A stretch of DNA of 25,589 nt from DATFRX01 sp035630615. Its GTDB lineage: Bacteria; Actinomycetota; Actinomycetes; Propionibacteriales; Nocardioidaceae. The position numbers were made by a program, and so were the translations under genes. Below, one piece after another: positions 17,712 through 25,377 of the stretch; position 1 is the first letter of the stretch, and each line of letters opens with the position of its first letter. The stretch lies in assembly GCA_035630615.1 (NCBI GenBank), contig DASQKI010000105.1, forward strand, positions 1 through 25,589, given 5' to 3'. The notes below the pieces were generated by a model. That model worked only from the letters and a program-made list of their open reading frames with translations. It was not told the origin of the DNA and did not search any database.

Positions 17712-18914
17712 ATGCCGGCCGGCGACGCCGCCCTGACAATACGCGGAGTGGACCGGGCAGCTTTCGCGGCGGCCCTCCTCGACCGGCTTCGGACCGCCGG
17801 CGTCGCAACCGGACTCTCCAGCGCCGAGGCCTTCGCCGACGGCTTGCGGGTGATCCGGCCCGACTCTCGATCCCGGCTGTATTGGACCGCCCGGATCACG
17901 CTGGTCCGCCGCCACGGTGATCTGACCGCCTTCGACGCGGTGTTCGATGCCGTGTTCGCCGCCGCCGTCTTGGCCGTCGATCCGCCCGCACGACGCCGCC
18001 GCGTCGGCTCCGACACCGAGGACGACATGTTCGCCGCCGCTCGCAAAGCCGTCGACGCAGGGCAGGTCGACGAGGGCCTGCCATGGGCCACCTCGACCCA
18101 AATCACCGCCTCCGGCGAACCCTCCGATGACGCGCAGTCCCTGCCGGAACGACGGCCCAGTCGCCGGGCCGGGCTCGACGAGATCCCGTTCGACCAGCTT
18201 GATCCCCGCCAGCTGGCCGCCCTCGGCGAGTGGTTCGCCGAGGCCTTGCGGGAGTGGCCGACCCGACGCAGCCGGCGGCTTGCAGTCCATCACCACGGCA
18301 GCCGGATCGCGCTGCGCGACACGATCGCCCAGTCGCGCCGAAGCGGTTGGGAGCCGCTCGACCTGGTCCGAACCCGCCCCGTACGCCGACCGCGTCGCGT
18401 CGTGCTGCTGTGCGACGTCAGTCAGTCGATGCAGCCGTACGCCACGACCTACCTCCATCTGATGCGAGCGACCGTACTCGCGACCGGCGCGGAGGTCTTC
18501 GCGTTCTCCACGACCCTGACCCGGCTGACATCGGTGCTGGCACATCGGTCGGCGGAGACAGCCATCGACCACGCGACCAGCCAGGTGGCCGACCGGTTCG
18601 GCGGCACGCGGATCGCGACCAGCCTGCGTACCTTGCTCCGGTCCCACCACGGCGGAAGCGTTCGAGGGGCGATCGTGGTGATCGCGTCCGACGGATGGGA
18701 CAGCGACGACCCGGAGGCACTCGCACGCGAGATGGCCCTGCTGCGCCGCCGGGCCTATCGGGTGGTCTGGCTCAATCCGCGGGTCGCCGCGCCCGGCTTC
18801 CGACCGCTCGTCGGGTCGATGACGGCCGCGCTGCCGCACTGCGACGAGCTGCTGTCGGCGCACGACGTACCCGCGCTGGCGGAGGTCGTCGACGTCGTCG
18901 GCCGTTGGCGCTGA
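17712..18914 (+). CDS. coxE: CoxE, von Willebrand factor A domain protein
   Basis: A 400-residue product from ATG 17712, three bases after coxD. The N-terminal ~220 residues are the helical CoxE region with a low-complexity, charged middle (SDTEDDMFAAARKAVDAG). The vWA domain starts at VLLCDVSQSM with an intact metal site DxSxS (Asp 235, Ser 237, Ser 239), then GGTRIATSLRTLL (T of the site) and IASDGWDSDDPEAL (D of the site). It is the MoxR-partner half of the pair needed for CO dehydrogenase maturation, in known systems linked to copper insertion. It is the last gene of the operon, and its stop is one base from the stop of the convergent LysR gene. Confidence 0.94.
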   Translation: MPAGDAALTIRGVDRAAFAAALLDRLRTAGVATGLSSAEAFADGLRVIRPDSRSRLYWTARITLVRRHGDLTAFDAVFDAVFAAAVLAVDPPARRRRVGSDTEDDMFAAARKAVDAGQVDEGLPWATSTQITASGEPSDDAQSLPERRPSRRAGLDEIPFDQLDPRQLAALGEWFAEALREWPTRRSRRLAVHHHGSRIALRDTIAQSRRSGWEPLDLVRTRPVRRPRRVVLLCDVSQSMQPYATTYLHLMRATVLATGAEVFAFSTTLTRLTSVLAHRSAETAIDHATSQVADRFGGTRIATSLRTLLRSHHGGSVRGAIVVIASDGWDSDDPEALAREMALLRRRAYRVVWLNPRVAAPGFRPLVGSMTAALPHCDELLSAHDVPALAEVVDVVGRWR

Positions 18915-18915
18915 A

Positions 18916-19872
18916 TCACTTCCACAGCGTGACGTGGACCGACGGCCGGAAGTGACCGATCGTGACACCCGAGCCCCTCAGCATCGCCTGAGTGGCCCGA
19001 GGTGTCGTGATGAAGCGGAGCAGCTCGGCGGCCGCCGGCAGCACGCTGTGGGCCGGCAACGACATCGCGCTCCAGACCCCCGGCGCGTGCACTCCGTGGC
19101 CGGACACCCGTACGAGGCGACCCTTGGAGACGTCGTCGGCTATCGCTGACGAGAGGGCAAGCGCAAGGCCCTTGTGCCGCTTCGTCTCCTCGAGGGCCGC
19201 CGCCTCGCTCTGGAAGATCCGCTGTCGATCCTCGGGGATGTCGAGCTGTCGCACCAGGTGCGGTACCACCCCGTCGCCGGCCGCGGCGGACGGGCCGAGC
19301 AGCCAGATCTCCTGCCGGAGCTGGGCTGGTCCGACGGATGCACCGGCGAGCGGGTGTTCGGTCCCGGCCACGGTGACGACCTGATAGTTGAGGAACGGCT
19401 TGTGCGCGATGGAGTCCGGGACGTCACGTGGTTTCGGCCCGATCGCGACGTCCACCGCCCGCGACGCCAGCAGCGATCCGAACTCCCGAGGCGAGCAGAC
19501 GCTCAACTCCACGTCGAGATCGTCGGCCCGTCCGGCGAACAGCTCGATCAACCCCGGCGCTGCGTGCTCGGCGAACAGGCTCGATGCCGCCAAACGCAAC
19601 AGCCGACGACCGCGACCGGCCTGGCTCACCTCGATGATCGTCCGATCCTGGAGGCCGAGCATCTCCGTCGCCCGGCTGGCCAACCGCAGGCCGCCGGGCG
19701 TAAAGGCGAGACCCGACGCGGTCTTGGTGAACAGCTGGTCCTCGAGCTCCTTGCGCAATTGGCCGACGTGAAGCGACACCGCGGCCTCGGTCACTCCGAG
19801 TTCGGCGGCGGCCGCCTTGACCGAACCGAGCCGTACGACTGCCGAGAAGGCCCGTAACTGCGCCGGGGTCAC
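18916..19872 (-). CDS. LysR-family transcriptional regulator, possibly CutR-like
   Basis: A 318-residue product from GTG 19872. Residues 1-60 are the LysR winged helix (LRAFSAVVRLGSVKAAAAELGVTEAAVSLHVGQLRKELEDQLF), followed by the linker helix and a two-lobe periplasmic-binding-protein-like effector domain from ~90 (LRLAASSLFAEHAAPGLIELFAG). In mycobacteria a LysR protein, CutR, controls the CO dehydrogenase genes; location next to coxE suggests the same role here. Unusually it is convergent at the far end of the operon rather than divergent at coxM. No leftward promoter was identified. Ligand unknown. Confidence 0.9.
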   Translation of the reverse strand: MTPAQLRAFSAVVRLGSVKAAAAELGVTEAAVSLHVGQLRKELEDQLFTKTASGLAFTPGGLRLASRATEMLGLQDRTIIEVSQAGRGRRLLRLAASSLFAEHAAPGLIELFAGRADDLDVELSVCSPREFGSLLASRAVDVAIGPKPRDVPDSIAHKPFLNYQVVTVAGTEHPLAGASVGPAQLRQEIWLLGPSAAAGDGVVPHLVRQLDIPEDRQRIFQSEAAALEETKRHKGLALALSSAIADDVSKGRLVRVSGHGVHAPGVWSAMSLPAHSVLPAAAELLRFITTPRATQAMLRGSGVTIGHFRPSVHVTLWK

Positions 19873-19947
19873 GGCGGTCAGGGTAACGCGGACTGCGGTG
19901 GCACTTCTCGTCTCGAAGCGTCCGACTGAGCCGGATTCCGCGTAGGT

Positions 19948-20856
19948 CTACGCCTGCGGCGCCTTCGCAGGGAGCAGCAGTCGGAGTGCGCCAGGCTCGA
20001 TCCGCCAGGACATATCCGGCGACGGCCCATAAAGCTCGCCGTCGGCATTGCACCACAGGTCGGTGCCCCGAACCGAGACGGAGGTACCGCGCACGTGCGA
20101 GACGTCGTCGCGATGGTGGTGTCGGCCGAGCTTGAGCAGCACGGCATACCCGATCCGGGCCAGCCGTCCGGTGGCGGTGGAGATCACCACGTCCAGCTTG
20201 CCGTCGTCGATGGCGGCGTCCGGAAACAGCGGTGTGCCGCCACCGACGGTTCGGGCGTTGCCGATCGCCGCCTGGAGCACCTTGCGACTTCGGTCGACGA
20301 CCACTTCACCGTTGACCCGCACCTCCATCCGTACGCCTGAGGTACGGAGACCGGCGGCCATCGCACCGAGCGCGAAGGCCGCCCGCCCCAGGCGTGACTT
20401 CCAAGGCGTCGCCTTCCGGGCCGCCTCTACACCCACGCCGAGGTGGACCGCGTTGACCACCACCCGGTCCTGCTCGTCGATCAGCAGGTCGACGTCGACC
20501 GGGTCGGACTCACGGAGCACCGGGACCGCCTCATCGACGTCGAGCGGCAGGTCGTTGCCCCGGGCGAAGTCGTTCCCGGTCCCCAGCGGGACCAACCCGA
20601 CGACGGTCGAGCCGAGCTCGGCCCGCCGCCATAGGGCCGCGACCACCACGTGCAGGCTGCCGTCACCGCCCACGATGACGAGGACGCGGTCACCGAGTTC
20701 GTCCAGGATCTCGTCGAGATCGTCTGGCGTCGCCGGTCGTCGTACCGAGACGTCGGCCGGCGCCAGCAGCTCGACGACCCGCTCGACCATCGCGTCGTCG
20801 GTGTTGCCGGCGTCGCGGTTCATCACGACCAGGTAGTCACGCTGCTGTCTGCCCAC
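19948..20856 (-). CDS. Diacylglycerol kinase/NAD kinase-like lipid kinase
   Basis: A 302-residue product if started at GTG 20856 (VGRQQRDYLVVMNRDAGN), which places the first beta strand at the usual distance; the frame is open further but there it overlaps asd. Nucleotide-binding motifs of the DAGK catalytic family are present: GGDGS at 63-67 and PLGTGNDFARG at 90-100. HLGVGVEAARKATPWKSRLGRAAFALGAM and NARTVGGGTPLFPDAAIDDGKLDVVI are the second-domain hallmarks. It probably phosphorylates a lipid at the inner membrane face; the exact substrate is unknown. It follows asd by 31 bases on the same strand and may share its transcript. Confidence 0.88.
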   Translation of the reverse strand: MGRQQRDYLVVMNRDAGNTDDAMVERVVELLAPADVSVRRPATPDDLDEILDELGDRVLVIVGGDGSLHVVVAALWRRAELGSTVVGLVPLGTGNDFARGNDLPLDVDEAVPVLRESDPVDVDLLIDEQDRVVVNAVHLGVGVEAARKATPWKSRLGRAAFALGAMAAGLRTSGVRMEVRVNGEVVVDRSRKVLQAAIGNARTVGGGTPLFPDAAIDDGKLDVVISTATGRLARIGYAVLLKLGRHHHRDDVSHVRGTSVSVRGTDLWCNADGELYGPSPDMSWRIEPGALRLLLPAKAPQA

Positions 20857-20887
20857 GCCCGTGACGCTAGCCGAGTCGCCTCCGCGG

Positions 20888-21952
20888 CTACAGCTCGGCA
20901 GCGACCAGCTCGGCGATCTGCGCCGTGTTGAGGGCAGCGCCCTTGCGAAGGTTGTCGCCGCACACGAACAGATCCAACGTGTTCGGGAAGTCGAGCGCCT
21001 GACGGATCCGACCGACGAAGGTCGGGTCCGACCCCACGACATCGGCCGGGGTCGGGAACTCGTTGGACTCCGGGTCGTCGATCACCACGACGCTCGGCGC
21101 CTCGACCAACGCCTGGCGGGCCTTCGCCACCGTCACCTTGCGGTCGAATACCGCATGCACGGCGACCGAGTGCGTCGTCACCACGGGCACCCGGACGCAG
21201 GTCGCCGAGACCTTCAGCTCCGGGATCTCGAGGATCTTGCGCGACTCGTTACGGATCTTGAGCTCCTCGCTCGACCAGCCGTCGTCCTTCAGCGATCCGG
21301 CCCACGGGACGACGTTGAGCGCGAGGGGCGCGCCGAACGGCGAGTGGTCGCCGAGCTTGTCGACCAGCGCCCGGCGTACGTCACCGGCGACCTGGCCGAG
21401 ACCGCGCTGTCCGCCGACGACGGCCATCTCGTCGTAGAGTCGGTCGACGCCGGGCTGCCCCGCACCCGAGGCCGCCTGATAGGACGCCACGACCAACGCT
21501 CGCAGGCCCCACTGACTGTGCAGCGCGCCAAGCGCGTCCATCATGGTCAGTGTCGTGCAATTGGGGTTGGCGATGATGCCGCGTGGCCGGTCGGCGATCG
21601 CGTGGGCGTTGACCTCCGGCACGATGAGCGGCACGTCCGGTTCCATCCGGAAGGCGCCGGAGTTGTCGACCACGACGGCGCCACGCTCGGCGGCGATCGG
21701 CGCCCACTGCGCCGACACCTCGTCGGGCACGTCGAACATCGCGACGTCGACGCCGTCGAAGACATCCTCGGCGAGCGCGACGACCTCGACGTCCTCGCCG
21801 CGTACGCGCAGTATCCGGCCGGCCGACCGGGCCGACGCGACGAGCCGAATCTCGCCCCAGACGTTGCCGCGCATGGTCAGGATGTCGAGCAGCACGGTGC
21901 CGACCGCACCCGTCGCACCGACGACGGCAAGGGTGGGAAGTCGCTCGTTCAT
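20888..21952 (-). CDS. asd: Aspartate-semialdehyde dehydrogenase
   Basis: A 354-residue product from ATG 21952, overlapping the lysC stop by ATGA. It reduces aspartyl-4-phosphate to aspartate semialdehyde with NADPH, the branch point to lysine/diaminopimelate, threonine and methionine. The NADP loop is VVGATGAVGTVLL; VVVDNSGAFRM and IIANPNCTTLTMMDAL contain the catalytic Cys 132. YQAASGAGQPGVDRL and the later VRVPVVTTHSVAVHAVF (substrate Arg/His) complete the site. Order lysC-asd is the standard actinobacterial arrangement. Confidence 0.97.
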   Translation of the reverse strand: MNERLPTLAVVGATGAVGTVLLDILTMRGNVWGEIRLVASARSAGRILRVRGEDVEVVALAEDVFDGVDVAMFDVPDEVSAQWAPIAAERGAVVVDNSGAFRMEPDVPLIVPEVNAHAIADRPRGIIANPNCTTLTMMDALGALHSQWGLRALVVASYQAASGAGQPGVDRLYDEMAVVGGQRGLGQVAGDVRRALVDKLGDHSPFGAPLALNVVPWAGSLKDDGWSSEELKIRNESRKILEIPELKVSATCVRVPVVTTHSVAVHAVFDRKVTVAKARQALVEAPSVVVIDDPESNEFPTPADVVGSDPTFVGRIRQALDFPNTLDLFVCGDNLRKGAALNTAQIAELVAAEL

Positions 21953-22470
21953 CGGCCGGTCCCTCCGTAAACGACGGCCTCGACATCTTCGTCGCCGAGG
22001 TCGAACGCGGCGTGCGCGGCCGCGACCGCCGTGTCGATCTCGCTCTCGTTGACCACGACCGAGATCCGGATCTCCGACGTCGAGATCATCTCGATGTTGA
22101 CGCCCGCAGCGGCCAGGGCGCTGAACAGTCGCGCCGAGATGCCCGGGTGCGTCCGCATGCCGGCACCGATCAGTGACACCTTGCCGATGCTGTCGTCGTA
22201 GAGAAGCGAGTCGTAGCCGACCTCGTCCTTCAACCGGGCCAGCGACGCCATCGCGGTCTGCCCGTCGTCGCGCGGCAGCGTGAACGAGATGTCGGTACGC
22301 CCGGTCGCTGCGGCCGACACGTTTTGGACGATCATGTCGATGTTGATCTGCGCCGCGGCGACGGTCTCGAAGATCCGGGCCGCCTCCCCGACCTTGTCGG
22401 GCACGCCGACGACGGTGATCTTCGACTCGCTTCGGTCGTGCGCCACCCCGGAGATGATGGCCTGCTCCAT
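21949..22470 (-). CDS. lysC: Aspartate kinase beta subunit from internal in-frame start
   Basis: An in-frame ATG at 22470 (MEQAIISGVAHDRSESK) follows a strong ribosome site, GAGGAGG, six bases away. It would make a 173-residue protein consisting of the two ACT domains. Class II aspartokinases of Corynebacterium glutamicum and Bacillus subtilis are alpha2beta2, with the beta chain made from exactly such an internal start and about the same length (172 residues in Corynebacterium). The ribosome site is seen directly; translation is inferred. Confidence 0.75.
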   Translation of the reverse strand: MEQAIISGVAHDRSESKITVVGVPDKVGEAARIFETVAAAQINIDMIVQNVSAAATGRTDISFTLPRDDGQTAMASLARLKDEVGYDSLLYDDSIGKVSLIGAGMRTHPGISARLFSALAAAGVNIEMISTSEIRISVVVNESEIDTAVAAAHAAFDLGDEDVEAVVYGGTGR

Positions 22471-23247
22471 GTTGTCCTCCTCGGCCTCGTCGAGTTGGAT
22501 CAGGCCGACCGGTTGGCGGTGATCGATCCAGGTGCCGGGTTTGTTGGAGTACGACGAACGTACGTGGATGGGGATCTCGTGGCGCCGCGCGTACTCAACG
22601 CATCGCACATGCAGGATCTTGGCGCCACACGCGGCCATCTCGAGCATCTCTTCGTACGAGATCGTCGGGATCCGCTGCGCCGCCGGCACGATCCTCGGAT
22701 CGGCGCTGAAGACGCCGTCCACGTCGGTGTAGATCTCACACACCTCGGCCTGCAACGCGGCGGCGAGGGCGACGGCGGTCGTGTCCGAGCCACCACGGCC
22801 GAGGGTGGTGATGTCCTTGCTGACTTGGCTGACGCCCTGGAAGCCGGCAACGATCGCGATCGCACCGGCTTTGAGAGTCTGCTCGATGCGGCCGGGCGTG
22901 ACGTCGATGATCTTCGCCTTACCGTGTGCCGAGTCGGTGATGACGCCGGCCTGCGAGCCGGTGAACGACCGCGCCTCGAGTCCGAGGTTGCCGATGGCCA
23001 TGGCGAGCAGCGCCATCGAGATCCGCTCGCCGGACGTCACCAACATGTCGAGCTCGCGCGGATCGGGCAGCGGCGACACTTCGTTGGCGAGATCGAGCAG
23101 CTCGTCGGTCGAGTCGCCCATCGCCGACACCACCACGACGACGTCGTTGCCGGCCTTCTGCGTCGCAACGATGCGTTGGGCGACCTGCTTGATGCGGTGG
23201 GCGTCTGAGACGGAGGATCCCCCGTACTTCTGAACGACAATGCCCAC
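21949..23247 (-). CDS. lysC: Aspartate kinase (alpha subunit)
   Basis: A 432-residue product from GTG 23247, chosen because GAGGAAG lies eight bases upstream and it gives the conserved N-terminus GIVVQKYGGSSV. It phosphorylates aspartate, the first step to lysine, threonine, methionine and diaminopimelate. Kinase motifs: KYGGSS (7-12), VTSGERIS, GFQGVS, TTLGRGGSDTTAVALAAAL and IYTDVDGVFSADPRIV. Two ACT domains occupy the C-terminal ~165 residues (KITVVGVPDKVGEAARIF and KVSLIGAGMRTHPGISARLF), the site of feedback inhibition by lysine/threonine in relatives. It is the first gene of the lysC-asd unit; the region upstream is shared with phoD. Confidence 0.97.
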   Translation of the reverse strand: MGIVVQKYGGSSVSDAHRIKQVAQRIVATQKAGNDVVVVVSAMGDSTDELLDLANEVSPLPDPRELDMLVTSGERISMALLAMAIGNLGLEARSFTGSQAGVITDSAHGKAKIIDVTPGRIEQTLKAGAIAIVAGFQGVSQVSKDITTLGRGGSDTTAVALAAALQAEVCEIYTDVDGVFSADPRIVPAAQRIPTISYEEMLEMAACGAKILHVRCVEYARRHEIPIHVRSSYSNKPGTWIDHRQPVGLIQLDEAEEDNMEQAIISGVAHDRSESKITVVGVPDKVGEAARIFETVAAAQINIDMIVQNVSAAATGRTDISFTLPRDDGQTAMASLARLKDEVGYDSLLYDDSIGKVSLIGAGMRTHPGISARLFSALAAAGVNIEMISTSEIRISVVVNESEIDTAVAAAHAAFDLGDEDVEAVVYGGTGR

Positions 23248-23357
23248 AGCAGCTTCCTCAGGTCGGGTCAGGCGCGGCCGCGCCAGCTGGCATCCGTCAG
23301 AGTACCGACGCTGTCCCAGCGCCGTCGGGAGCATCGCCATCTGGACAGCCCGACGAA

Positions 23358-23376
23358 TAAGGTAAGGCTAGCCTAA
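23358..23376. promoter_or_regulatory. IdeR/DtxR-type iron box
   Basis: TAAGGTAAGGCTAGCCTAA matches the IdeR/DtxR consensus TWAGGTWAGSCTWACCTWA at 18 of 19 positions (G for A at position 14). It lies in the divergent region, 111 bp before the lysC start and about 123 bp before the phoD start. Which gene it controls cannot be told, as no clean -35/-10 overlaps it. Confidence 0.7.
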
Positions 23377-23432
23377 GGAGTTCGCCTCGGGCCTGTCCCC
23401 TTCGCGCGAGATCGCCGACCGCACGCCACGTC

Positions 23433-23462
23433 GAAAGTTGGCGTAAATTTGCACCAACTTTC
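23433..23462. promoter_or_regulatory. Perfect 9-bp inverted repeat upstream of phoD
   Basis: GAAAGTTGG (23433-23441) and CCAACTTTC (23454-23462) pair perfectly around 12 A/T-rich bases, 37-66 bp before the phoD ATG. A related pair, TTGGCGTAAA (23438) and TTCACGCCAA (23478), overlaps it. The local A/T richness and position suggest an operator at the phoD promoter. Confidence 0.5.
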
Positions 23463-23498
23463 CCCCACAGCCGCAGATTCACGCCAATACTTGGGTGC

Positions 23499-25105
23499 AT
23501 GAATACGCCCGACTCCTCGTCCCAGCCGACTCGGGCCGGCACACCGCACGTCGATCGCCGACGATTCCTCGCCGGAGTCGGCGGTGTCGCCGGACTCGCG
23601 GCGCTGGCCCAGCTCCCAACCGGACCCGGCGCCGCCTCGCCGGGCCGGACCAGCGCCGACTACCCCTTCACGCTCGGCGTCGCCAGCGGCGATCCGACGC
23701 CGACCGGCGTCGTCCTGTGGACCCGGCTGGCGCCGAAGCCGTTCGGCGAGCATGGCGGCATGCCCCGGAGCAAGGTCCAAGTCGAGTGGCAGGTCGCGAC
23801 CGACCGGCGCTTCCGCTCCGTCGTCAAGCACGGCACCGTCTGGGCGCTGCCGGACCTCGCGCACTCGGTCCACGTCGACGTCGACGGCCTCGCGCCGGAT
23901 CGCGAGTGGTACTACCGGTTCCGTTACGCCGGCGAGGTGTCGCCGGTTGGCCGGACCCGTACCGCCCCGGCGATCGGCGCTCCCGTCGGCGCGCTGACGT
24001 TTGCCTTCGCGTCATGCCAGGACTGGGCCAGCGGCTACTACTCCGCGTACCGGCATCTGGCCGAGGAGGATCTCGACCTCGTCATCCACCTCGGCGACTA
24101 CGTCTACGAGGGCGGCATCCCGGCCGACGGCGGCTACCGCAACGTCCAAACGCCCGGCGTACTCCGGCAGGCGCCGCGCGATCTCGATCGCTGGCGGATG
24201 CAGTACGCGCTGTTCAAGTCCGATCCCGACCTGCAGTCGGCGCACGCGCGTTTCCCGTGGATGGTCACGTGGGACGACCACGAGGTGCAAAACGACTACG
24301 CCAACACGACCTCGCAGTACGAAGGCGACATCTCGGCGCTGCGGGCGGCGGCCTACCAGGCGTGGTACGAGCACCAACCGGTCCGGATGCCGGCGCGACC
24401 CGATGCCGACGGCCCTCAGGTCTATCGCCGCGCGCTCTGGGGCGACCTCGCGCAGCTCGACATCGTCGACGGTCGGCAATATCGCTCGGTTCCGCCATGC
24501 GGGTGGGGCGAGGCCGACGCGTGCGACGCGGCCTACGACCCATCGGTCACCATGCTCGGCACGACGCAGGAGCAGTGGCTCTACAGTGGGCTCGTCGCGT
24601 CGCCGGTGCGGTGGAACGTCCTCGGCAGCAACGTCATGATGGGCCGGCTCGACCATGACGGCGATGCCGGCGATCTGCTCTGGCACGACGCGTGGGACGG
24701 CTCCCGGCGGCACGCAATCGGATCACCGACGCGTGGGCGGCGGCCGGCACGCGCAACCCGATCGTGGTCACTGGCGACTGGCACTCGACGTTCGTCAACG
24801 ACATCAAGCGCGACTTCGACGACCCGGATTCGGCGGTCGTCGCGACCGAGTTCGTGGGCACGTCGATCTCTTCCAACGGGGACGACGAGGTCTACGGGCC
24901 CTACTACGGTCCGATGATCCCGTTCAACCCGCACATCCGGTTCTTCGACGGCGATCGGCGCGGGTACGTCCGCTGCCGACTCGACCGGCATCGGATGCGG
25001 ACCGACCTACGGATGGTCCGTACCGTCAGCCGGTCCGACGCCCCGGACTACACGTTCGCGTCGTTCGTCGTCGAGGACGGTCGGCCAGGCGCCGAGCAAC
25101 TCTGA
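23499..25105 (+). pseudogene. phoD: PhoD-family alkaline phosphatase, frameshifted near 24702
   Basis: From ATG 23499 the product begins with a Tat signal (DRRRFLAGVGGVAGLAALA) and the PhoD N-terminal domain (FTLGVASGDPTPTGVVLWTRL). Metal-site motifs follow: FASCQDW, HLGDYVYEGG, WDDHEVQNDYAN and LDIVDGRQYRS. After WHDAWDG the frame loses sense at 24702. The family sequence resumes one frame over with PAARNRITDAWAAAGTRNPIVVTGDWHSTFVNDI and ATEFVGTSISSNGDD, ending at 25105. Loss of one base in a TAC codon (giving WDGYPAARNR) would explain it. Rejoined, the protein would be ~535 residues, normal for PhoD, an exported Fe/Ca phosphodiesterase-phosphatase. The truncated form lacks the metal-binding GDWH motif. 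It may be a real mutation or a sequencing error. Confidence 0.88.
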
Positions 25106-25123
25106 CCCCCACCCCCACTCCCC

Positions 25124-25219
25124 GCCGAGGTTGCGCATCCCACCCGTTTCCTCCCGCCGACATTGCACATCCCACCCGTTTCTTTGCACCGACATTGCGC
25201 GACCCGCCCACTTCCTCAC
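25124..25219 (+). repeat. Three 32-nt tandem repeats, forward orientation
   Basis: Units start at 25124, 25156 and 25188, exactly 32 nt apart. Each opens with a GCCGAGGTTGCGC-like core (GCCGACATTGCAC and ACCGACATTGCGC in units 2 and 3), followed by CCCACCCGTTTC or a variant. They begin 18 bases after the phoD stop. Confidence 0.85.
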
Positions 25220-25377
25220 CGAGCGAACGATTCGCTACTTCGTTAGCCCTGCGACCGCTTCCCTCCCGCCAGCATCACTTTCCGTACGCAATGCACCGTT
25301 CGTGGCGTCAAAGTGGAGGGAAACGAATAACTGCAGCGATGCGACGAGCAACCGATCTGCGACGGAAGAACGGGGGT
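25220..25377. other. Spacer between the two oppositely oriented repeat blocks
   Basis: About 158 bases with lower repeat similarity. A CCGCTTCCCTCCCGCCAGCAT stretch near 25255 (quoted with one internal difference from the unit) may be a decayed further unit. No gene, tRNA or clear promoter was found. Confidence 0.35.

Noticed and set aside
23248..23357. Riboswitch or leader before lysC
   Set aside because: No lysine-riboswitch-like fold or leader peptide rich in Lys/Thr was seen.
23440..23498. PhoP (PHO) box upstream of phoD
   Set aside because: No pair of GTTCACC-type direct repeats at 11-base spacing is present; only isolated similar words.
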